Part shown: positions 25,861 to 35,399 of the stretch, one piece after another
Position numbering within the stretch: position 1 is the stretch's first letter
Layout of the letters: every line of letters starts with the position of its first letter
Assembly (NCBI GenBank): GCA_018824305.1
Contig: JAHJGM010000011.1
Location: forward strand, 62,001-126,000
Origin: a bacterium
Lineage (GTDB): Bacteria > Campylobacterota > Campylobacteria > Campylobacterales > Sulfurimonadaceae
Length of the DNA: 64,000 bases
Direction of reading: 5' to 3'
The notes under the pieces: generated by a model
Seen by the model: the letters and a program-made list of their open reading frames with translations, nothing else
Databases searched by the model: none
What the model was told of the DNA's origin: nothing
Program-made: the position numbers and the translations under genes

Positions 25861-26457
25861 TTAATATTTATGCTCTTTTTTCAAACGGCTGAGATGCTGA
25901 GGAGTGATACCCAAGAATGTGGCTATATGGTACTGAGGTACTTTTTCAAGTAAAAAAGGCGTTTTTTCCACAAAGTTTTCAAAACGCTCTCTTGCGCTTT
26001 TTGTCTGTCTTTCTACGACGAGATTATGCAAATAAGCATAAGCTTCCTCGCTCATAAGCCGCCCGAAACGTTCGCCTTTTTTCAAATTGTTATATAAGAA
26101 TTGGACATTTTCATAAGATACCGAGATGATCTGTGTATTTTCAAGTGCCTCTATCTGGATCGTCGAAGCATTTTGATGTAAAAAACTTCTATAATCGGTC
26201 ACAAACAGATTTGTCACAGAGGCATTTTTGTCGTTGAAAAAAATACTCCATGTAAAGTCTTTTCCGCTTTCATCGATAACAAACCCCCTCGCCAGACCGC
26301 CGTTGATAAAATAAAGCTCTTTGCAGACATCACCTTGATGCAGTATCACATCGCCTTTTTTAAACTCTTTGAGAGTGAGACGCGATTTAAAAAGAGTCCA
26401 CTCGACGATATTAAATGAGATATAACCTTTGATAAAATCCTCGTACCTGTCAAACAT
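25861..26457 (-). CDS. Crp/Fnr-family transcriptional regulator
   Basis: A 198-residue regulator. Residues 15-120 form a cyclic-nucleotide-binding-like barrel (FKKGDVILHQGDVCKELYFINGG). Residues 150-198 form a C-terminal winged helix (YHIATFLGITPQHLSRLKKEHKY). There are no Fnr-type cysteine clusters. It resembles the short Crp-like regulators that lack cAMP binding. It probably controls the neighbouring DUF2141/oxidase genes, the start of which is 60 bases downstream. Confidence 0.85.
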   Translation of the reverse strand: MFDRYEDFIKGYISFNIVEWTLFKSRLTLKEFKKGDVILHQGDVCKELYFINGGLARGFVIDESGKDFTWSIFFNDKNASVTNLFVTDYRSFLHQNASTIQIEALENTQIISVSYENVQFLYNNLKKGERFGRLMSEEAYAYLHNLVVERQTKSARERFENFVEKTPFLLEKVPQYHIATFLGITPQHLSRLKKEHKY

Positions 26458-26466
26458 CTCTTGCCT

Positions 26467-26754
26467 TCAATCTTTTAGGTTCTCAAACCCTTGAGCCGTC
26501 ATGGTCGGCATAAACTCTTGGATCTCATAAGCGGCAAGATCGTTCATCTTAAACGGGTCTTTTTCTAAAACAGCCTGAAGATTTTCCAATGAATCCATTT
26601 TAGAGAGGATGATGCCTCCCGTGCGCGGTACTTTACGCCCGGAAGCGATGAAGTTGCCCAAAACATACTGCTCTTCAAGGTAGCTTACATGTAAGGCCAA
26701 ATACTTATCTACTTCCTCTAACGAAGCGATGTATGTAAGTGAGACTATGAACAT
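26467..26754 (-). CDS. YciI-family protein
   Basis: A 95-residue ferredoxin-like-fold protein with the YciI pattern: SLTYIASLEEVDKYLALHVSYLEE, GNFIASGRKVPRTGG and DPFKMNDLAAYEIQEFMP. The conserved His/Asp pair suggests a small enzyme, but the substrate is unknown. It lies in line between the ATPase gene and the Crp gene with gaps of about nine bases, consistent with an operon. Confidence 0.88.
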   Translation of the reverse strand: MFIVSLTYIASLEEVDKYLALHVSYLEEQYVLGNFIASGRKVPRTGGIILSKMDSLENLQAVLEKDPFKMNDLAAYEIQEFMPTMTAQGFENLKD

Positions 26755-26762
26755 TTCTATCC

Positions 26763-27533
26763 TTACTTTTTAAAAAAACTATTATAAAACTGCTTCGCCG
26801 TTCTTGCGCTTTTGCTTGCTCTGATCTGTGCAAATCGCAGAGCTTCTGCATGTAAGAACTCTACATCGCCTTTGTAGTCCTTAAAGTAACTGTCTACGAC
26901 TTCTAGATACTCGGCTTGTGTACCGTGGTAGAACGAGAGCCACAGACCGAACCTGTCGCTGAGCGATATCTTCTCCTCTACGCTGTCAGTGTAATGAAGC
27001 TCTCCATTGTTTCCAACGACCGTACCCTCGTTGTCTCTTTGGTATTCGGTGATGAGATGGCGGCGGTTTGAGGTGGCGTATATCTTGACATTGCTCGGCG
27101 GCGCTTCGATGGAGCCTTCGAGTATGCGTTTGAGACCTTTGTACCCCTTTTCTCCCTCTTCAAATGACAAGTCATCGCAAAAGACGATGAACTTGTAAGG
27201 CAGATGGCGGATCATCTCCGATATCTCTATGAGATCGTCAAGATCGTCTCTGTCTATCTCGATGACACGCAGACCTTTAGGCGCATAAGTGTTTAAAAGA
27301 GCTTTGATGAGTGAGGATTTTCCCGTCCCTCTTGCACCCCATAAAAGCACGTTGTTCGATGGCAGTCCATCCAAAAAACGCTCGGTGTTTGTGATAAGCT
27401 CTTTTTTTTGTCTCTCAATGCCCACAAGATCGTCAAACGTTATCTCATCTATGTTTTGGACAGGCTTGAGATACTCTTTTTTTGGTCGCCAAATCGCGGC
27501 ATAGTCATCTTTAAAATTAATATTTTGATTCAT
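26763..27533 (-). CDS. DUF815-family AAA ATPase
   Basis: A 256-residue P-loop ATPase: Walker A LLWGARGTGKSSLIKAL, Walker B KFIVFCDDLSFE, sensor-like YATSNRRHL and arginine-rich LSDRFGLWLSFY. This matches DUF815 proteins, AAA-fold ATPases of unknown role. The ATG at 27533 follows AGAGAAGAAA, whereas an upstream ATG at 27575 lies well inside the HemN-like gene. Overlap with the preceding gene is 17 bases. Confidence 0.85.
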   Translation of the reverse strand: MNQNINFKDDYAAIWRPKKEYLKPVQNIDEITFDDLVGIERQKKELITNTERFLDGLPSNNVLLWGARGTGKSSLIKALLNTYAPKGLRVIEIDRDDLDDLIEISEMIRHLPYKFIVFCDDLSFEEGEKGYKGLKRILEGSIEAPPSNVKIYATSNRRHLITEYQRDNEGTVVGNNGELHYTDSVEEKISLSDRFGLWLSFYHGTQAEYLEVVDSYFKDYKGDVEFLHAEALRFAQIRASKSARTAKQFYNSFFKK

Positions 27534-28797
27534 TTTCTTCTCTTTCTTCACATGGTTTAATAAACCCGTCATCATGGGTCAACTGACTGCGCATAGTCTC
27601 TCGGACATAGTCCATGCCGTTGTAAAACTCCCGCATCATCACTGAAGCGATATATGTTCCTTTAACATTGACTTTCCCATCGCTGTAAACACCTGAGAGT
27701 TTTAAAAGAGTGTTTTCGATAGTAAACTCTTTTGACGGGGGTTTGAGTCCAAACAATTCTACCATCTTTCGGTATTGTCTGATCGCGTGTTCGCTAAAAC
27801 TGATGGAATGAGTAATGGGCAAACGTCCTTGTGAGAGAGCTTCACTGTATTTTGGCAGAGAAAAGGTATTTGCATAAAGCGTATCTCCGATGAAGCTGAA
27901 CGCACCGCTGCCGATACCGACATATTCGCTTCTCTCTATCACATACTCATCGATGATACCCTTCTCTTCCAAAGACCATGCCCAAGAAGAGCGCTGTGTA
28001 TATACTTTGCTCATGCGCTCGGTGATGATACCGTAGAGTCTTGCCTCTTTTGCACCGCTCAACCTTCCCCACTGCTTTGTTAAACGCTCCTTGATACCCG
28101 GTGCGTACATGAGCGGATAAAAAGTTACCTGCGGCGGCAAAAGTTTGAGAATTATGCCTATCTCTTTGTGCAGTTCCTCTTCACTCTGGTTTGGATAGTT
28201 GAAGATCATATCTACATTTACTATGGGAAAATGCGGAATGGCACGGGCGACTTTAGCAAACTGCTCTTCGCTCGAACCAAACTTTTTATACCGTCCTATC
28301 TGCTTGAGATATATATCATTAAAACTCTGAATTCCGATTGAGAGACGATCTATCTTTCCTTTTAGATATTCATCTTCAAGGTCGATGAGATGCGCCGGGT
28401 CACTCTCACAGGAAACCTCACGGATATCAAAGAGAGACTTTGCCAAAGTGATCGTCTCACCTAGTTCTTGCGGCAGTATGGTAGTCGTTCCGCCTCCAAA
28501 ATAGATGGAGTCAAACTTATAACCAAGAGCGTGCACCATTCGCATCTCCTGATGCAAAAGCTCAAAATACCTCTTCGCACTCGGTTCGTCAAAACGAAAT
28601 TTGTGAAAAGAACAGTATGGGCACAGCGTCAGACAAAAAGGGATATGGATGTAAAGCAGTCTATGAACTTCATCCGCTGCTTTTGGAAGTGATCTTTGTG
28701 TCGGCTGAAGATTTAGATAGTGTTTCGTCGCTATTTTCATGATTGAGGATGCAATTGTTCCCAAACAACGACGAATAAAATTTTTTATATTTTCCAT
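27517..28797 (-). CDS. HemN-like radical SAM enzyme
   Basis: A radical SAM protein of about 426 residues, with the cluster motif CLTLCPYCSFHKF (CX3CX2C) and HIPF before it, and FGGGTTT after it. A HemN C-terminal domain follows (YVGIGSGAFSFIGD). It resembles HemN/HemW-type proteins, which include true coproporphyrinogen III dehydrogenases, heme chaperones and methyltransferases; the exact role is open. The start at 28797 is preferred because the 40 residues encoded upstream are low-complexity and AT-rich. Confidence 0.8.
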   Translation of the reverse strand: MENIKNFIRRCLGTIASSIMKIATKHYLNLQPTQRSLPKAADEVHRLLYIHIPFCLTLCPYCSFHKFRFDEPSAKRYFELLHQEMRMVHALGYKFDSIYFGGGTTTILPQELGETITLAKSLFDIREVSCESDPAHLIDLEDEYLKGKIDRLSIGIQSFNDIYLKQIGRYKKFGSSEEQFAKVARAIPHFPIVNVDMIFNYPNQSEEELHKEIGIILKLLPPQVTFYPLMYAPGIKERLTKQWGRLSGAKEARLYGIITERMSKVYTQRSSWAWSLEEKGIIDEYVIERSEYVGIGSGAFSFIGDTLYANTFSLPKYSEALSQGRLPITHSISFSEHAIRQYRKMVELFGLKPPSKEFTIENTLLKLSGVYSDGKVNVKGTYIASVMMREFYNGMDYVRETMRSQLTHDDGFIKPCEEREENESKY

Positions 28798-28951
28798 ACT
28801 GCTTTGCAATCTCCAATTAATAGAAATTATACAAGTTAATTTACTTATTTTACATATATAAGAAAAATATATGTGATTATAATGTAATATCTTTGCTGTA
28901 GTATTTATTAAAAACACTCATTAAAACTAGATAAACCTCAAAGGTAAAATA

Positions 28952-30952
28952 ATGTTTAATCTTTTTCGTACATCTAATGCACAACAAACTTCACACAAAG
29001 AGAGTGGAAATGGTATTGTTACCCTCACATTAAGTGCATCCCAAATCAATAGCGATAAACTTGAAAAATTACCTATGGTTCCAAAGGTAATTATGGGATT
29101 TATCTCTCCTGCCCTTGACTTTTCTTCAGTTGCTTCCAAATTAAAACAAAAATTTCCTAACGAGACGACTCTTGTCCTCTCGACTACTGCTGGAGAGTTG
29201 TGTAGCTATGATGCTTCGACCCCGACAAGGAACTTATATTCTCAAGCTGATGCCGGAACAGGTGACAATATCGTCTTGATGCTTTTCTCAAAAGAGATGG
29301 TAAGCGATGTATATGTCGCATCTATCCCTTTAAAAAGTGAGGATATTACAAGCAGTTCTAAGAGTTCAAAAGAGCGAATAGATGCTATTTCTGAAGAGAT
29401 TCGCCGCGTCAAAGTTCCTTTTAAAATGAGTCATGAAGATACTCTTGGTTACACGCTCATCGATGGTCTTTCTGCTAGTGAAAGCTTCTTTATGGAAGCT
29501 GTTTATAACGTTGGAAACTTCCCATGTCTTCTTGTTGGAGGAAGTGCCGGTGGAAAGCTGGACTTTAAAGATACCTATATTTTTAATGGCACAAAGTCAC
29601 TACGCCATCATGCTGTCATCACATTTATCAAGTTCAATTCAAAATATCGTTTTGGTATCTTTAAGAGCCAAAACTTTAAAAAATCAACAACAAGATTTAC
29701 TGTATTGGATGCTGATCCTATAAAACGAATCGTTTCTGCATTTTTAGATACTACTACAAACAATAAAATTGATGTAATCACCGCATTGAGCAAACATTTC
29801 GGATGTTTGCCTCAAGAGTTAAACTCTAAACTTGCAAATTATACTTTTGGTATTGAAATCGATGGAGAAATTTATGTTCGATCGGTCGCAGCTATCGATA
29901 CTAACGCACACACAATTAATTTTTACTGTGATATTGAAGCGGGTGAAGAACTTATATTGCTTGAAAAAACTAATTTTGCCCAGACAACTGCAAATGACTA
30001 TGCTGAATTTTCTCGTAACAAACCAAAAGCTATCGGTGCGATTTTTAACGATTGTATCTTAAGACGACTCTTTAATGCCAATGAACTAAATATGCTCAAA
30101 GCCTTCCAAGAGATCCCAGTTGCAGGGTTTTCAACATTTGGAGAACTGCTTGGTGTTAATATAAATCAGACACTTACTGCAATCTTTTTTTATAAAGTTG
30201 AAGATAACAACTTTAGTGATAACTATATTGATAATTTTGTACAGAAATATGCTGGCTTTAAGAGTTATTTTCTTCTACGAAAAATCAACCGTCAAAATAT
30301 GATAGATTCTATCAACAAAGCGATGCTACTGCAAATGAAAGATGGAATGCCTGTAATACAATCTATAGGTGACTCCATACATAGTGCTGTTACTTCCATA
30401 GATACTATAAGTACACAACTTTCCGTCGTTAGAAGTAGTTTTTCAGAATTTTCTATAAATATGCAACGTAGCAGTGAAGACAATGCAAATCTTTCACTCG
30501 ATGTGAACAATCTCACGGGCAATGTTCGTGAGATTCGTGCTGTTTTAAACGTTATCTCTGATATTGCCGACCAAACTAATTTATTGGCATTGAATGCTGC
30601 TATTGAAGCTGCGCGAGCAGGTGAACATGGACGAGGATTTGCAGTTGTTGCAGATGAAGTGCGTAAACTTGCTGAACGAACTCAAAAAAGCTTAATGGAT
30701 ACGAATGTATCTGTCAGTACAATTATTCAAGCTGTTGAAAGTATTGGCACTACTATGAGCGATGTTAGTACAGGGCTCAACAATATGGCATCTAAAAGTG
30801 CAACATTATCTGAAAATATAGAAGAATTAACACAAGGAAATCAAACAATTTCTGAAGACCTGCGTTCTCAATCATTGCTAACTGAACGACTCAACAGTGA
30901 ACTCTCTAAATTACAAACATATGAAACTTTGTTGGACATTTTAAATCGTTAA
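28952..30952 (+). CDS. Soluble methyl-accepting chemotaxis protein with FIST sensor domains
   Basis: A 666-residue chemoreceptor without transmembrane helices. Residues 20-400 contain the FIST_N and FIST_C sensory domains ([34 protein letters not shown]). Residues 440-660 hold the cytoplasmic signalling hairpin with the hallmark [19 protein letters not shown] and [21 protein letters not shown] domains are thought to bind small ligands such as amino acids. A receptor sensing a cytoplasmic compound is therefore predicted. It has its own AAAGGT site and ends at a palindromic terminator. Confidence 0.92.
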   Translation: MFNLFRTSNAQQTSHKESGNGIVTLTLSASQINSDKLEKLPMVPKVIMGFISPALDFSSVASKLKQKFPNETTLVLSTTAGELCSYDASTPTRNLYSQADAGTGDNIVLMLFSKEMVSDVYVASIPLKSEDITSSSKSSKERIDAISEEIRRVKVPFKMSHEDTLGYTLIDGLSASESFFMEAVYNVGNFPCLLVGGSAGGKLDFKDTYIFNGTKSLRHHAVITFIKFNSKYRFGIFKSQNFKKSTTRFTVLDADPIKRIVSAFLDTTTNNKIDVITALSKHFGCLPQELNSKLANYTFGIEIDGEIYVRSVAAIDTNAHTINFYCDIEAGEELILLEKTNFAQTTANDYAEFSRNKPKAIGAIFNDCILRRLFNANELNMLKAFQEIPVAGFSTFGELLGVNINQTLTAIFFYKVEDNNFSDNYIDNFVQKYAGFKSYFLLRKINRQNMIDSINKAMLLQMKDGMPVIQSIGDSIHSAVTSIDTISTQLSVVRSSFSEFSINMQRSSEDNANLSLDVNNLTGNVREIRAVLNVISDIADQTNLLALNAAIEAARAGEHGRGFAVVADEVRKLAERTQKSLMDTNVSVSTIIQAVESIGTTMSDVSTGLNNMASKSATLSENIEELTQGNQTISEDLRSQSLLTERLNSELSKLQTYETLLDILNR

Positions 30953-30957
30953 GAGAA

Positions 30958-30981
30958 AAAGCCGTTACATGTAACGGCTTT
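30958..30981. terminator. Bidirectional terminator built on a TTACATGTAA palindrome
   Basis: A perfect 24-base inverted repeat (AAAGCCGTTACA paired with its complement) sits between the convergent ends of the chemoreceptor and AAA+ genes. A-rich sequence precedes it and T-rich sequence follows after a second TTACATGTAA copy (30980-30989). Confidence 0.7.
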
Positions 30982-30999
30982 ACATGTAATGTTTTTGTT

Positions 31000-32646
31000 C
31001 TACAGACGTTTTTGATAACTTTCTGGTAGTAAACTTTTATAAGTAGAAAACATTGCGGCATATTCTGCTTGACGAAGACGTTCTTCTCTGACTATATTGA
31101 CATTAAGGTCTTTTACGATTTCCATAATATCTCGATCAGGTATAACATCAAGTTCAGCAGCTACTTCATCGGCTAACATACGAATCTGATCGCTAGAGAA
31201 ACCATCCGTAAACTCTATTAGCTGAGAATAGAGCTCTTCGACTTCTTGGGGTGTTCCGGGAATAAGAACCTCTTTGCGTTGAAACATCGCTATGATAAAG
31301 GTACGTCGTTCCACTTCTTCAAGGTCAAATATGGGGAGCTTGATCTCAACACGTCGCTGAAAATCAACTGGAAACATATGAGGTCTGGAAGTATTGAAGA
31401 CCCAGAAAATTTTGCCACGGTCATGTGGATCTGCCATCCAATCGAGAAAAATACCTGTGAGTTCCTGATCTGTCTGATGAGCATCTGCCGCTTCTGGATC
31501 TGGGAATAGCTTATCCGCTTCGGGTTTGAAAATGACAATTCTATTGAAAGATCTGGCGACCATTTTTATCTTTTCTACGATAATAGCCGTTTCTCCGTAC
31601 CATTTTGATTTTATGGTCCCTAGTTTCATCACGGGAATATCTGCTTCATGCAAAAATGCTTCGGTTTGAAAATCTTTTCCCGTTCCAGTTGCTCCGATAT
31701 ATGCAAGTGCCCGCCACGGATGTTTGCCATCCATACGACGGATAAGCGTCAGAGCTTTCTCTTTTAATTTTTCATACCCTATCACATGCTCAAAGCCATA
31801 AGCAGGATGAATCACCTGTACATGACCACCAAGGCTCTTTTCGATGATAGAGGCGACCTCTTCACGGATTTGTTGAAGGATTCGATCAGGTTCTTGCTTT
31901 AAAATTGCTCGAACTGTAGAGAGCGTGATACCTGCGGAAAAACGCGCAATTTCATCGATTTTTGCAGGAGTAATTCCTCTGTTACGAACAGCATTTTCAT
32001 AGTTTATAAATGTTTTACGTATAATTTCATCAGGTAGCGGAACATCGATAGGATAGATGCCACTGATGCTGCGTATACCTTCATGAAGCGAGAGAAAACT
32101 ACTTGAGAGAAGAATAACCGCATCGCTAGAACCAATAAAATCAGAACTATCAAGCATCTCACGAGCAACTGAAAGTGCCAATTTTTCGTCATTACCCATT
32201 TGCTCAACAGGTTTATTGGGAAAGACAATATCCGCATCATCAATCACGACCACAAGATTTTTCACTCGCTCTGCACCATATTTTAAACGCATATTACGAT
32301 ATGAAGCGAGTAATGTCTTAATCATATGCAGACCTGAAAGTATGTCATATTTACTTTGAGCATAATCTAGCGCAAAAGCCCGAGAATGTATCTCTTTTAG
32401 CGTTGCATCCAATGCATAGAACTCTGTCTGATAGTTTGCTTTGGTATAGCGCATACCAACTGATGGACTAAAATAGACTACATGATTGCTTACCTCAAGT
32501 TGACGCATTAAAATCTCTTCAATCTGAGCAACTTTTTGTTCTGTACCCTCAGTATAAAGAGCAATATCGTGAATATTTCCTGTAACGGCAAAAAGATTGG
32601 CAGTGGTATTTTTATAGGCAGTTGCGATTTTGTCATAAAGTTTCAT
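31000..32646 (-). CDS. Degenerate two-domain AAA+ protein
   Basis: A 548-residue protein with two AAA+-like modules. Module 1 (1-260) has a Walker-B-like VVVIDDAD (132-139), but its P-loop position reads VTGNIHD, without GK. Module 2 (285-500) has a P-loop GATGTGKD (318-325), with Asp replacing the usual Thr/Ser. Its Walker-B position is IFKPEADKLF (372-381), in which the metal-binding Asp is Pro. A paired-arginine DFQRRVEI follows at 429-435. ATP may be bound, but hydrolysis is doubtful. This is the last gene of the nine-gene operon and overlaps the ABC ATPase gene by four bases. Confidence 0.8.
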   Translation of the reverse strand: MKLYDKIATAYKNTTANLFAVTGNIHDIALYTEGTEQKVAQIEEILMRQLEVSNHVVYFSPSVGMRYTKANYQTEFYALDATLKEIHSRAFALDYAQSKYDILSGLHMIKTLLASYRNMRLKYGAERVKNLVVVIDDADIVFPNKPVEQMGNDEKLALSVAREMLDSSDFIGSSDAVILLSSSFLSLHEGIRSISGIYPIDVPLPDEIIRKTFINYENAVRNRGITPAKIDEIARFSAGITLSTVRAILKQEPDRILQQIREEVASIIEKSLGGHVQVIHPAYGFEHVIGYEKLKEKALTLIRRMDGKHPWRALAYIGATGTGKDFQTEAFLHEADIPVMKLGTIKSKWYGETAIIVEKIKMVARSFNRIVIFKPEADKLFPDPEAADAHQTDQELTGIFLDWMADPHDRGKIFWVFNTSRPHMFPVDFQRRVEIKLPIFDLEEVERRTFIIAMFQRKEVLIPGTPQEVEELYSQLIEFTDGFSSDQIRMLADEVAAELDVIPDRDIMEIVKDLNVNIVREERLRQAEYAAMFSTYKSLLPESYQKRL

Positions 32647-33572
32647 ATAATGGTTTCCTCTAGTACAATATGGGTTTGGGGTAATGCATCTGGGTGTTCT
32701 AGTGTAAAAGCTTGTTCATCTTGCTTATAATTTGGGTCAAAACATTCATGTTTAACACGAGCAATCCACGCAACAGTTTGTGGCGACGCAATGCGTTCTG
32801 AGAGGCTTAAATCCTCATTTGCAAGAGGATGAGGAGAGTCAAAAGCAATTTTTGCGCCAGTATGATCTCCACCGTTATAGTGTCTGGTGACAGCTATTAA
32901 GCGTGTTGAGAGAGCTGGAACATCGCCATCAAGGTCGTGAGTAACAAAAATAATGGTTAAGTTGTTCGTGCGCTTTAGCTCAAGTAAGTTTTCTCTAATA
33001 GACATTTTTGTCTCTGGATCAAGTGCAGAGAAAGCTTCATCCATCAGTAACACGGATGGTTTCATACTTAATGCAGAAGCAATAGCAACGCGCTGCTGTT
33101 GTCCTCCTGAGAGTTGATGAGGGAACTTGTAGGCGTGTTCTTGCATCTGGACTTTTTCAAGACACGCTAATGCTTCAGCTTCAATAGCTTTTATAAACGG
33201 TGTTTTTATTTTAAAGAGTTTCAAAAAATCGTACATCAAATTTTTGCCAAATGAGCAGCGATCAAGATAAAGTCCCTGTGCTACGTTGCCCAAAGCAGTA
33301 TGGTTTGGAAAAAGTGAATAACTTTGCGGGATGAACCCCATATCGCGGTTAGGCCCTTTGACCTTTTGTCGATTGACATACACACTGCCTATACGAGGAT
33401 GCTCTTCACCTAATATATGGCGTAAAAGAGTTGATTTTCCTGCTCCAGAAGGTCCTACAAAACATACAATCTCACCTTGTCGGATGTTAAGATTGATCGA
33501 TTTGAGTACAATTTTTTCTCCGTAAATTACATCTAAATTACGCACTTTAATAAGAAATGTATCGCTACTCAT
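32643..33572 (-). CDS. ABC transporter ATP-binding protein (SsuB/TauB-like)
   Basis: A 309-residue ABC ATPase with Walker A GPSGAGKST (40-48), Q-loop Q83, signature LSGGQ (154-158), Walker B LLMDEA (175-180) and switch H212. All catalytic residues are intact. It has about 60 extra C-terminal residues compared with SsuB/TauB. It powers the permease encoded next, with ATGA overlaps on both sides. The family imports sulfonates, nitrate, taurine or pyrimidine precursors; the substrate here is unknown. Confidence 0.92.
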   Translation of the reverse strand: MSSDTFLIKVRNLDVIYGEKIVLKSINLNIRQGEIVCFVGPSGAGKSTLLRHILGEEHPRIGSVYVNRQKVKGPNRDMGFIPQSYSLFPNHTALGNVAQGLYLDRCSFGKNLMYDFLKLFKIKTPFIKAIEAEALACLEKVQMQEHAYKFPHQLSGGQQQRVAIASALSMKPSVLLMDEAFSALDPETKMSIRENLLELKRTNNLTIIFVTHDLDGDVPALSTRLIAVTRHYNGGDHTGAKIAFDSPHPLANEDLSLSERIASPQTVAWIARVKHECFDPNYKQDEQAFTLEHPDALPQTHIVLEETII

Positions 33573-34390
33573 TTTTCATCTCCGTTGTACCACGCATAAC
33601 GTTTTCGTATTATAAATTCGATACCGTAAAAAACTGTAACGGCAATGAGTGTGATAACTAAAATATATGGAAAAATAATATCATTGGCAGAAAAACGTTT
33701 TAAAATAAAAATCCGTGTCCCTAAACCATTTTGCGCCCCTAACGTCTCTCCATAAAGCAAAGCAAACCAAACTAGAGGGAGATTGATCTTAAGCGATTGT
33801 AAAATTCCAGGAAGTATCATATAGAGGTTTTCACGCCCTAACTCTAATTCACTGGCACCTTTGGTAAAAAGAAGTGTATTGAGATTGCGTGGAATTTTAT
33901 GAATCTGATTAACAATGTCTTTAACTAAAACAAAAAAGAGTGCCATAAAAATAAAAAGGATACTTAGCTCATATCCGGGATCGGCAATCATGAAAAGTAC
34001 AGGAACAATAGCAGCAGGAGGAATAGCACTAAAGACGGTTATAATCGGCATCACAAGTGCGTTGATAAGCGGATAGCTCCCTGCTGTAATTCCGATAAAC
34101 AGAGCCAAAACAAATGCAACAGAGATTCCTGCAATGAGGGAAATGACAGAAGCTTTTAAATCTTCAAAAAACTGCTGTTTTCCACTATGGCGATCGGTTT
34201 TCATCACAAATTCACTCATTGAGTGATACATTTTACTCACACTTGGAAGCACTTTGTCTCGAGGATTCTCGATGAGGCGCTGAGTTGCAAAATGGTTATA
34301 CAACAGCGCGGCAAACAAAAAAGGGATCACACCAAGGAGAATTTTTTCCCACAAGGGGATTTGTGCCCGATTGCCAAATCTAAAACGCAT
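33569..34390 (-). CDS. ABC transporter permease (SsuC/TauC-like)
   Basis: A 273-residue inner membrane permease with about six helices and the EAA-type cytoplasmic loop (FTKGASELELGRENLYMILPGILQSLKI) that contacts the ATPase. It belongs to the BPD_transp_1 nitrate/sulfonate group. Its start overlaps the stop of the binding-protein gene by one base. A longer periplasmic loop (residues 35-75, KVLPSVSKMYHSMSEF) precedes the core. Confidence 0.9.
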   Translation of the reverse strand: MRFRFGNRAQIPLWEKILLGVIPFLFAALLYNHFATQRLIENPRDKVLPSVSKMYHSMSEFVMKTDRHSGKQQFFEDLKASVISLIAGISVAFVLALFIGITAGSYPLINALVMPIITVFSAIPPAAIVPVLFMIADPGYELSILFIFMALFFVLVKDIVNQIHKIPRNLNTLLFTKGASELELGRENLYMILPGILQSLKINLPLVWFALLYGETLGAQNGLGTRIFILKRFSANDIIFPYILVITLIAVTVFYGIEFIIRKRYAWYNGDEK

Positions 34391-35385
34391 TAATGAATCT
34401 CAAAAAAGACACTTTGAGGAGTTGCTTTATCGCCACCTTTAACTCCGTTAAGATCGTATGAAACAGATTCAGCTAGAAATTCGTTGTCTGCAGCAAGCTT
34501 ATAAGTATCTTTTTGAAGTTCAGGTAGCTCATGTGCATAAAAATCTGTCTCCTCCGTTGGAGTAAAGATTTTTGCACCGTTTAGCATAGTTTTTGCTTCT
34601 CCCAAAGAAGAACCCATATCATCAGCAATAGCCGTCATAAAAGCGTTGTAATCTTTACCTCGTCCTGCATGAACTACTTCTGCAGTTCGATCCCAACAAG
34701 CACGTAGGAGTGCAGCTTTTTTATCAAAATCTGCAACATTTTTACCCATTACAATCATATCGACGATAAGACCTGGAAAATCTGCACTTGAAGCAAGTGT
34801 TTTATGACTATCAGTCTGCTGTACAAGATATTCTAGTGCCGGATTCCATGTAACAATGTTGTTAATTTTTCCTGCGTCGTAGGCAGCACGTAGATTAGAA
34901 TCAAGGTCCATGTGTTTAATGGTAACGTCTCTATAAGGGTCCATACCCTCTTTTTGAGCAATCTTAACCCAAAGCTGTTCAGAGATTGATTTTGTAACCA
35001 TCCAAATATCTTGCCCTTTAAGCTCTTTAACACTTTTTCCATGACGTGAAATAAGTCCATCGTTGCCGTTGCTATAATCTTGAAGCACTACAGATACACT
35101 AGGACGAGAGGCCAATGCCGTCATCTGATCAAGATTAGTAACAGTAACAGCATCAGCACTGCCCGTACTAAAATAGTTTAGCGATTGTAAATAATCCGGA
35201 TAATAAACGATTTTAAGGCGACAATTGTTTTCTTTTTCAATCGCATCATAAAGCCCTGCTTTTTTTGAAGCATTAACAGCATTCCAGTTTACATAAGCTG
35301 AGGTTGTCAGAGTAAGTTCACATTCTGATGCAAACAGTGTTGCTGCTGCGGCCATAGAGAGAATAGAAATCAAAAATTTGTTCAT
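34390..35385 (-). CDS. Periplasmic solute-binding protein (NMT1/TauA-like)
   Basis: A 331-residue exported binding protein: signal peptide MNKFLISILSMAAAATLFAS, then the two-lobed fold (VNWNAVNASKKAGLYDAIEK, ADAVTVTNLDQMTALA, GLIVDMIVMGKNVADF). This is the canonical receptor for the adjacent permease and ATPase. The fold fits nitrate, sulfonate or thiamine-precursor type ligands but does not determine which. It is 14 bases downstream of pspA. Confidence 0.88.
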   Translation of the reverse strand: MNKFLISILSMAAAATLFASECELTLTTSAYVNWNAVNASKKAGLYDAIEKENNCRLKIVYYPDYLQSLNYFSTGSADAVTVTNLDQMTALASRPSVSVVLQDYSNGNDGLISRHGKSVKELKGQDIWMVTKSISEQLWVKIAQKEGMDPYRDVTIKHMDLDSNLRAAYDAGKINNIVTWNPALEYLVQQTDSHKTLASSADFPGLIVDMIVMGKNVADFDKKAALLRACWDRTAEVVHAGRGKDYNAFMTAIADDMGSSLGEAKTMLNGAKIFTPTEETDFYAHELPELQKDTYKLAADNEFLAESVSYDLNGVKGGDKATPQSVFFEIH

Positions 35386-35399
35386 AATTTGTCCTTTAA

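Noticed and set aside
30965..30989. Two adjacent TTACATGTAA copies considered as a CRISPR or integron-type repeat
   Set aside because: Only two units with no spacers; they are better explained as terminator stems and members of the dispersed palindrome family.
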